Source: Aliiroseovarius halocynthiae
GTDB taxonomy: Bacteria; Pseudomonadota; Alphaproteobacteria; Rhodobacterales; Rhodobacteraceae
Length of the DNA: 64,000 nucleotides
Direction of reading: 5' to 3'
NCBI RefSeq assembly: GCF_007004645.1
Contig: NZ_ML660025.1
Coordinates: 1 to 64,000, forward strand
The translations under genes were made by a program, and so were the position numbers. Positions 60,701-64,000 of the stretch are shown in pieces. Positions within the stretch are counted from its first letter, which is position 1; each line of letters begins with the position of its first letter. The notes beneath the pieces were generated by a model. That model was not told the origin of the DNA. It made no database searches and saw only the letters and a list, made by a program, of their open reading frames with translations.

Positions 60701-61990
60701 CTATTTTGGGCCGGCTTCCAATGCGTCTTCGAAAGTGCGCAGACCGGTTTTCGGCGCTTGAACCAAGACCGACATGTTGCCGGGCTTATGTTCGTTCCGA
60801 TACATCTTCATGTGTGCATCAGGAATCTCGGCCCACGGGAACACTTCCGACATATAGGGGTCGATACGACGCTCGATCATCAGTTTGTTCGCTGCAGCTG
60901 CTTGCTTCAGGTGCGCAAAGTGCGAGCCCTGCAAACGCTTCTGATGCATCCAAGTATAGCGGACATCGAAGGTACAGTTGAAACCGGTCGTCCCGGCGCA
61001 GATCACAACCATACCACCTTTTTTACAGACTAGGTTCGACACAGGGAACGTTGATTCACCGGGGTGTTCAAACACGATGTCCACGTTGTTGCCCTTGCCG
61101 GTGATGTCCCAGATGGCCTTACCGAAGCGGCGGGCTTCTTTAAACCATACGTCGTATTCTGGCGTGTTCACGGTGGGCAATTGCCCCCAGCAGCTGAAGT
61201 CCTTGCGGTTGATCACGCCCTTGGCGCCCAGCCCCATCACGAAGTCACGCTTGCTTTCGTCCGAGATCACACCAATGGCGTTGCCACCTGCGGCGTTGAT
61301 CAGCTGAATGGCGTACGATCCCAGACCGCCCGACGCACCCCAGACCAGAACGTTCTGACCGGGCTTCAGCTCGTGCGGATGGTGACCGAACAACATGCGA
61401 TATGCGGTGGCCAGCGTCAGCGTGTAGCAAGCGCTTTCTTCCCAGGTCAGGTGCTTGGGGCGGTGCAGCAGCTGCTGCGCCTGAACGCGGGTGAACTGAG
61501 CGAAAGACCCATCAGGGGTCTCGTATCCCCAGATCCGCTGGCTGGGCGAGAACATGGGATCGCCACCGTTACATTCTTCGTCATCACCGTCATCTTGGTT
61601 ACAGTGGATGACAACTTCATCACCCACTTTCCAGCTTTTCACCTTGTCACCAACAGCCCAAACGATACCCGACGCATCCGAGCCAGCGATGTGGTAATCC
61701 TGCTTGTGCACATCAAACATGCTGACCGGAACACCCAGACCGGCCCAGATGCCATTGTAGTTCACACCAGCTGCCATCACCAGAACCAGCACTTCATGGC
61801 TGTCCAGCTTGGGGGTCTCGACGACCTCGACCTGCATGGCTTGATTGGGTTCACCCTGACGGTCGCGGCGGATTGCCCACGCATACATTTGTGCGGGGAC
61901 GTGACCGAGCGGGGGCATTTCACCAATCTCGTAAAGATCTTTCTTCGGGGCATCGTATTCGGCGATGCCGGTTTGCGTGTCCAAAGCCAT
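60701..61990 (-). CDS. ccrA: Crotonyl-CoA carboxylase/reductase
   Basis: A 429-aa medium-chain dehydrogenase family enzyme that reductively carboxylates crotonyl-CoA to ethylmalonyl-CoA with NADPH and CO2, the key step of the ethylmalonyl-CoA pathway for acetate assimilation. Typical segments are AGVNYNGIWAGLGVPVSMFD, HCNQDDGDDEECNGGDPMFS and VLVWGASGGLGSYAIQLINA (nucleotide site). The length and sequence fit CCR rather than general enoyl reductases. ecm lies 1.8 kb away, as part of the same pathway. Confidence 0.96.
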   Translation of the reverse strand: MALDTQTGIAEYDAPKKDLYEIGEMPPLGHVPAQMYAWAIRRDRQGEPNQAMQVEVVETPKLDSHEVLVLVMAAGVNYNGIWAGLGVPVSMFDVHKQDYHIAGSDASGIVWAVGDKVKSWKVGDEVVIHCNQDDGDDEECNGGDPMFSPSQRIWGYETPDGSFAQFTRVQAQQLLHRPKHLTWEESACYTLTLATAYRMLFGHHPHELKPGQNVLVWGASGGLGSYAIQLINAAGGNAIGVISDESKRDFVMGLGAKGVINRKDFSCWGQLPTVNTPEYDVWFKEARRFGKAIWDITGKGNNVDIVFEHPGESTFPVSNLVCKKGGMVVICAGTTGFNCTFDVRYTWMHQKRLQGSHFAHLKQAAAANKLMIERRIDPYMSEVFPWAEIPDAHMKMYRNEHKPGNMSVLVQAPKTGLRTFEDALEAGPK

Positions 61991-62132
61991 GGCGGCCTCC
62001 TGATCTTGCGCGTTTTGATTCTATCGCCGCAATGCAGAATTGCGGCTGCTAGTGCAGCATTACGGATCAGTAAGCAAGAATGCAACATCAATTAGTGCAT
62101 TTTTGTAATTTTATGTCGCGACGGATTTTCCG

Positions 62133-63578
62133 TCAGGGCAAGATCGCCGCATCTGCCACCTCGGCAGGCGTCAGATTCGAGATGTGAATTGGCTCGATAT
62201 CATCACTCAAATGCGCGATCGAGTTTGCGTAATAGGCAAGGATCAAACGGTCCGGTGCGTGCACGCTATAGGTTGCACGCTCCCCTTCGCCGGTCTTGAT
62301 AATCAACTTACGTAACAACAGTTCACGCAGCCCCACCTTTGCGGCATAGGCATTGTCACTGCGTGGCAGATGTACATGTGCTCCGCGCGCATCCATGGAC
62401 TGGATTAGATCCTGAAACTTCTGCGTGATCTGATCATCCGTAAGCCCGTCTTGTGCCAGCAATATGGCAGAAACCACTGGAACCGGCAGCACTGGGACGA
62501 CATCTCGTATCCGCCCCATCAGCGCTTCCCCCAATGGTTCCAATATATCTTCCGGCGCGTTGTCGCCCAGAAAATCGACCAAGGACACAGGATCGCCGAA
62601 CGACACCGATGCATAACCAAAGCGGTGGAACCGGCCCGTTACCCGTTGCCACAGATGCCGACCCACATGGCGCGCGACATATTTGAACCGCAGTCCAAAA
62701 CGGCGGCTTCCCTTGATGTCGGCAGACACCAACACCCGGTCTTCCAGCACGCGGTCATAGTTCATTGCAACCGGGATAAAGACCACATTGCGGCTTTCCC
62801 CCGGCACGAAATCCTGCACGATATAGCTGAGCAACCCAAGTTTCGGCGCACCAACTTCCCCGTTCAGGCTTAACCCGCCCTCGGGGAACATGGCTTGCGT
62901 CACCCCGCCATCGGTCGCCATACGCACGTAGCGTGACAGCACTTTACGATAGAGGTTGTTACGACTTTTGCGCCGGATGAAATATGCCCCCATCGAGCGA
63001 ATAAGCGTCCGCAGCGGCCAGACCCGTGCCCATTCCCCCACCGCATAAGACAGGTGGGAGCGCTCAGCTGCCAGCCAAGTCACCAGTACATAGTCCATGT
63101 TTGACCGGTGGTTCATGACGAAAACCACAGTGGCGTCCGGATCGATCTCGCTTAATCGTGCTGCGTCAAACGCCCCCAACCGCACACGATAGAAGGCGCG
63201 GCTTAGAAGTTTCGCCATCCGTATGCCGAACCCGAAATAGGCCGTAGCCGAGAAACGAGGCACAATCTCGCGTGCATAGCGCTGCGCCTTCTCGAACGCA
63301 ACTTGCTCGGGGATGCCTGCCTTGCGCGCATGTTCAACAATGGCCTTGGCCACTTCCGGATCATAGGACAGCCGCTGCACCATGTCATAGCGCCGTGCCA
63401 GTTTGAACGGCTCGATTGGCCGTTCCAGACGTTCGTTCAACCGCGCAACCGCCCGTTCAAGCCGTTTACGAAAGAACCAGCGCACCGAAGGAAACAAGAA
63501 ATGGGATGCGAAGGTCACCGTGGCGAAAGCCAAGATAAGAACCAGCAACCAAAGAGGAAGTTCCACCACACGCGTCAT
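62133..63578 (-). CDS. PlsB/PlsC-type glycerophosphate acyltransferase
   Basis: A 481-aa membrane-associated acyltransferase. It has an N-terminal hydrophobic helix (LWLLVLILAFATVTFASHFL), then the catalytic H-x4-D motif (His157-Asp162 in NHRSNMD) and MFPEGGLSLNG, the substrate-binding block. It probably acylates glycerol-3-phosphate or lyso-PA for phospholipid synthesis. The C-terminal 130 residues are an extra domain of unclear role. It is shorter than E. coli PlsB (about 800 aa). It sits between ccrA and the divergent ecm. Confidence 0.85.
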   Translation of the reverse strand: MTRVVELPLWLLVLILAFATVTFASHFLFPSVRWFFRKRLERAVARLNERLERPIEPFKLARRYDMVQRLSYDPEVAKAIVEHARKAGIPEQVAFEKAQRYAREIVPRFSATAYFGFGIRMAKLLSRAFYRVRLGAFDAARLSEIDPDATVVFVMNHRSNMDYVLVTWLAAERSHLSYAVGEWARVWPLRTLIRSMGAYFIRRKSRNNLYRKVLSRYVRMATDGGVTQAMFPEGGLSLNGEVGAPKLGLLSYIVQDFVPGESRNVVFIPVAMNYDRVLEDRVLVSADIKGSRRFGLRFKYVARHVGRHLWQRVTGRFHRFGYASVSFGDPVSLVDFLGDNAPEDILEPLGEALMGRIRDVVPVLPVPVVSAILLAQDGLTDDQITQKFQDLIQSMDARGAHVHLPRSDNAYAAKVGLRELLLRKLIIKTGEGERATYSVHAPDRLILAYYANSIAHLSDDIEPIHISNLTPAEVADAAILP

Positions 63579-63795
63579 GTAAAATCTGTCTCACCATTTT
63601 GCACAAAGGTAAAGCAACACCTGCCCCCCCAAGCGCAGCGAGGGCCACCCCCAACTGGTTTCAAGGCCCAAAGGGCCGACGCATTCCAGGCGGGAGCGCC
63701 ACGTCACGTAACTTTATTCCCTCCATTTTACCCCTTGCGTAATTTTCTTGCGCAACTAAAAATGCTGCAGCGCAACAAAACGGTGAGTCTCTGCC
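63579..63795. promoter_or_regulatory. Divergent promoter region with TTGCG-type dyad before ecm
   Basis: The 217-nt gap between the acyltransferase and ecm. Near 63736-63757 the sequence TTGCGTAATTTTCTTGCGCA holds two TTGCG half sites, followed by ATGCTGCAGCGCAAC. Comparable pieces (AATGCTGCA, TTGCATTCTTGC on the minus strand) occur upstream of ccrA (about 62030-62100). A shared regulator of the ethylmalonyl-CoA pathway, such as the ScfR/PccR type, may bind them; this is inference. Confidence 0.4.
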
Positions 63796-64000
63796 ATGTC
63801 GTCCAACACCATCCGCCCCTGGCTTTTCCGCACCTATGCCGGTCACTCGACCGCCAAGGCCTCGAACGAACTGTATCGCACCAATCTGGCCAAAGGTCAG
63901 ACCGGGCTGTCGGTCGCGTTCGACCTGCCGACCCAGACGGGATATGACAGCGATCACAAATTGTCGCGGGGTGAAGTGGGCAAGGTTGGCGTGCCGCTTA
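63796..64000 (+). CDS. ecm: Ethylmalonyl-CoA mutase, 5' part (runs off the window)
   Basis: The first 68 codons of a B12-dependent mutase that converts ethylmalonyl-CoA to methylsuccinyl-CoA (also called MeaA). The N-terminus reads [20 protein letters not shown] and then [20 protein letters not shown], characteristic of this methylmalonyl-CoA mutase subfamily; [11 protein letters not shown] follows at the window edge. The rest, including the B12-binding domain, lies outside. Its closeness to ccrA supports the pathway assignment. Confidence 0.9.
   Translation, partial: MSSNTIRPWLFRTYAGHSTAKASNELYRTNLAKGQTGLSVAFDLPTQTGYDSDHKLSRGEVGKVGVPL

Noticed and set aside
61064-62095. A 343-aa plus-strand frame
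   Set aside because: Shadow of ccrA; high-GC third positions keep the antisense frame open.
1-64000. CRISPR array or Cas genes that could guide the Tn7-like element
   Set aside because: No regularly spaced direct repeats and no Cas-like protein were seen anywhere in the window.

Overview
The window looks like a chromosomal segment of a marine alphaproteobacterium of the order Rhodobacterales (Roseobacter group). The evidence is the core gene order murA - DUF2948 - hisD - UPF0262 - LMW phosphatase - infA - maf - rng-like - yacG - tRNA-Phe, the ethylmalonyl-CoA pathway genes ccrA and ecm (meaA), a DUF1489 gene, a B12-dependent nrdJ, and a luxR-luxI pair next to ccrA. The genus cannot be named from this sequence alone.

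Layout. 1-1023: debris of mobile DNA (an IS3-family orfB fragment inserted in the 3' part of a large serine recombinase gene) abutting a tRNA-Thr gene. 1114-8530: a dense, conserved core block on the + strand for peptidoglycan precursor, histidine and translation/RNA functions, ending with tRNA-Phe (8621-8695). 8696 to about 42600: a roughly 34 kb accessory island between tRNA-Phe and nrdJ, visibly more AT-rich over most of its length. 42739-63578: core genes again, including nrdJ, ilvE, a universal stress gene, nfuA, tsaB, rimI, a complete BMP-type nucleoside ABC transporter with purine nucleoside phosphorylase, a TauE/SafE exporter, a RecD-like helicase, luxI, luxR, ccrA and an acyltransferase. 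The window ends inside ecm, which is divergent from the acyltransferase.

The island is mainly a defence and mobility region. In order it holds: a Gabija-type pair (GajA nuclease, GajB helicase); remnants of a mobile-element primase/helicase and of a dGTPase; an unrecognised two-gene operon (279 and 902 aa); a second IS3 fragment; an orphan 493-aa protein; a compact translationally coupled RiPP-like operon (YcaO, B12-type radical SAM, TfuA, 82-aa putative precursor); a Tn7-like transposition operon tnsA-tnsB-tnsC-tniQ with kptA 10 nt behind it and a divergent regulatory region with an HTH gene; a 1503-aa STAND NTPase with an N-terminal PD-(D/E)xK-like domain (Avs-like); and a SIR2-HerA pair.

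The most novel-looking parts are the YcaO/TfuA/radical-SAM operon with its Franean1_4349-like precursor, the unassigned two-gene operon at 15.6-19.2 kb, and the Tn7-like operon that carries kptA and a structured upstream region with two matching GACC-N5-GGTC dyads.
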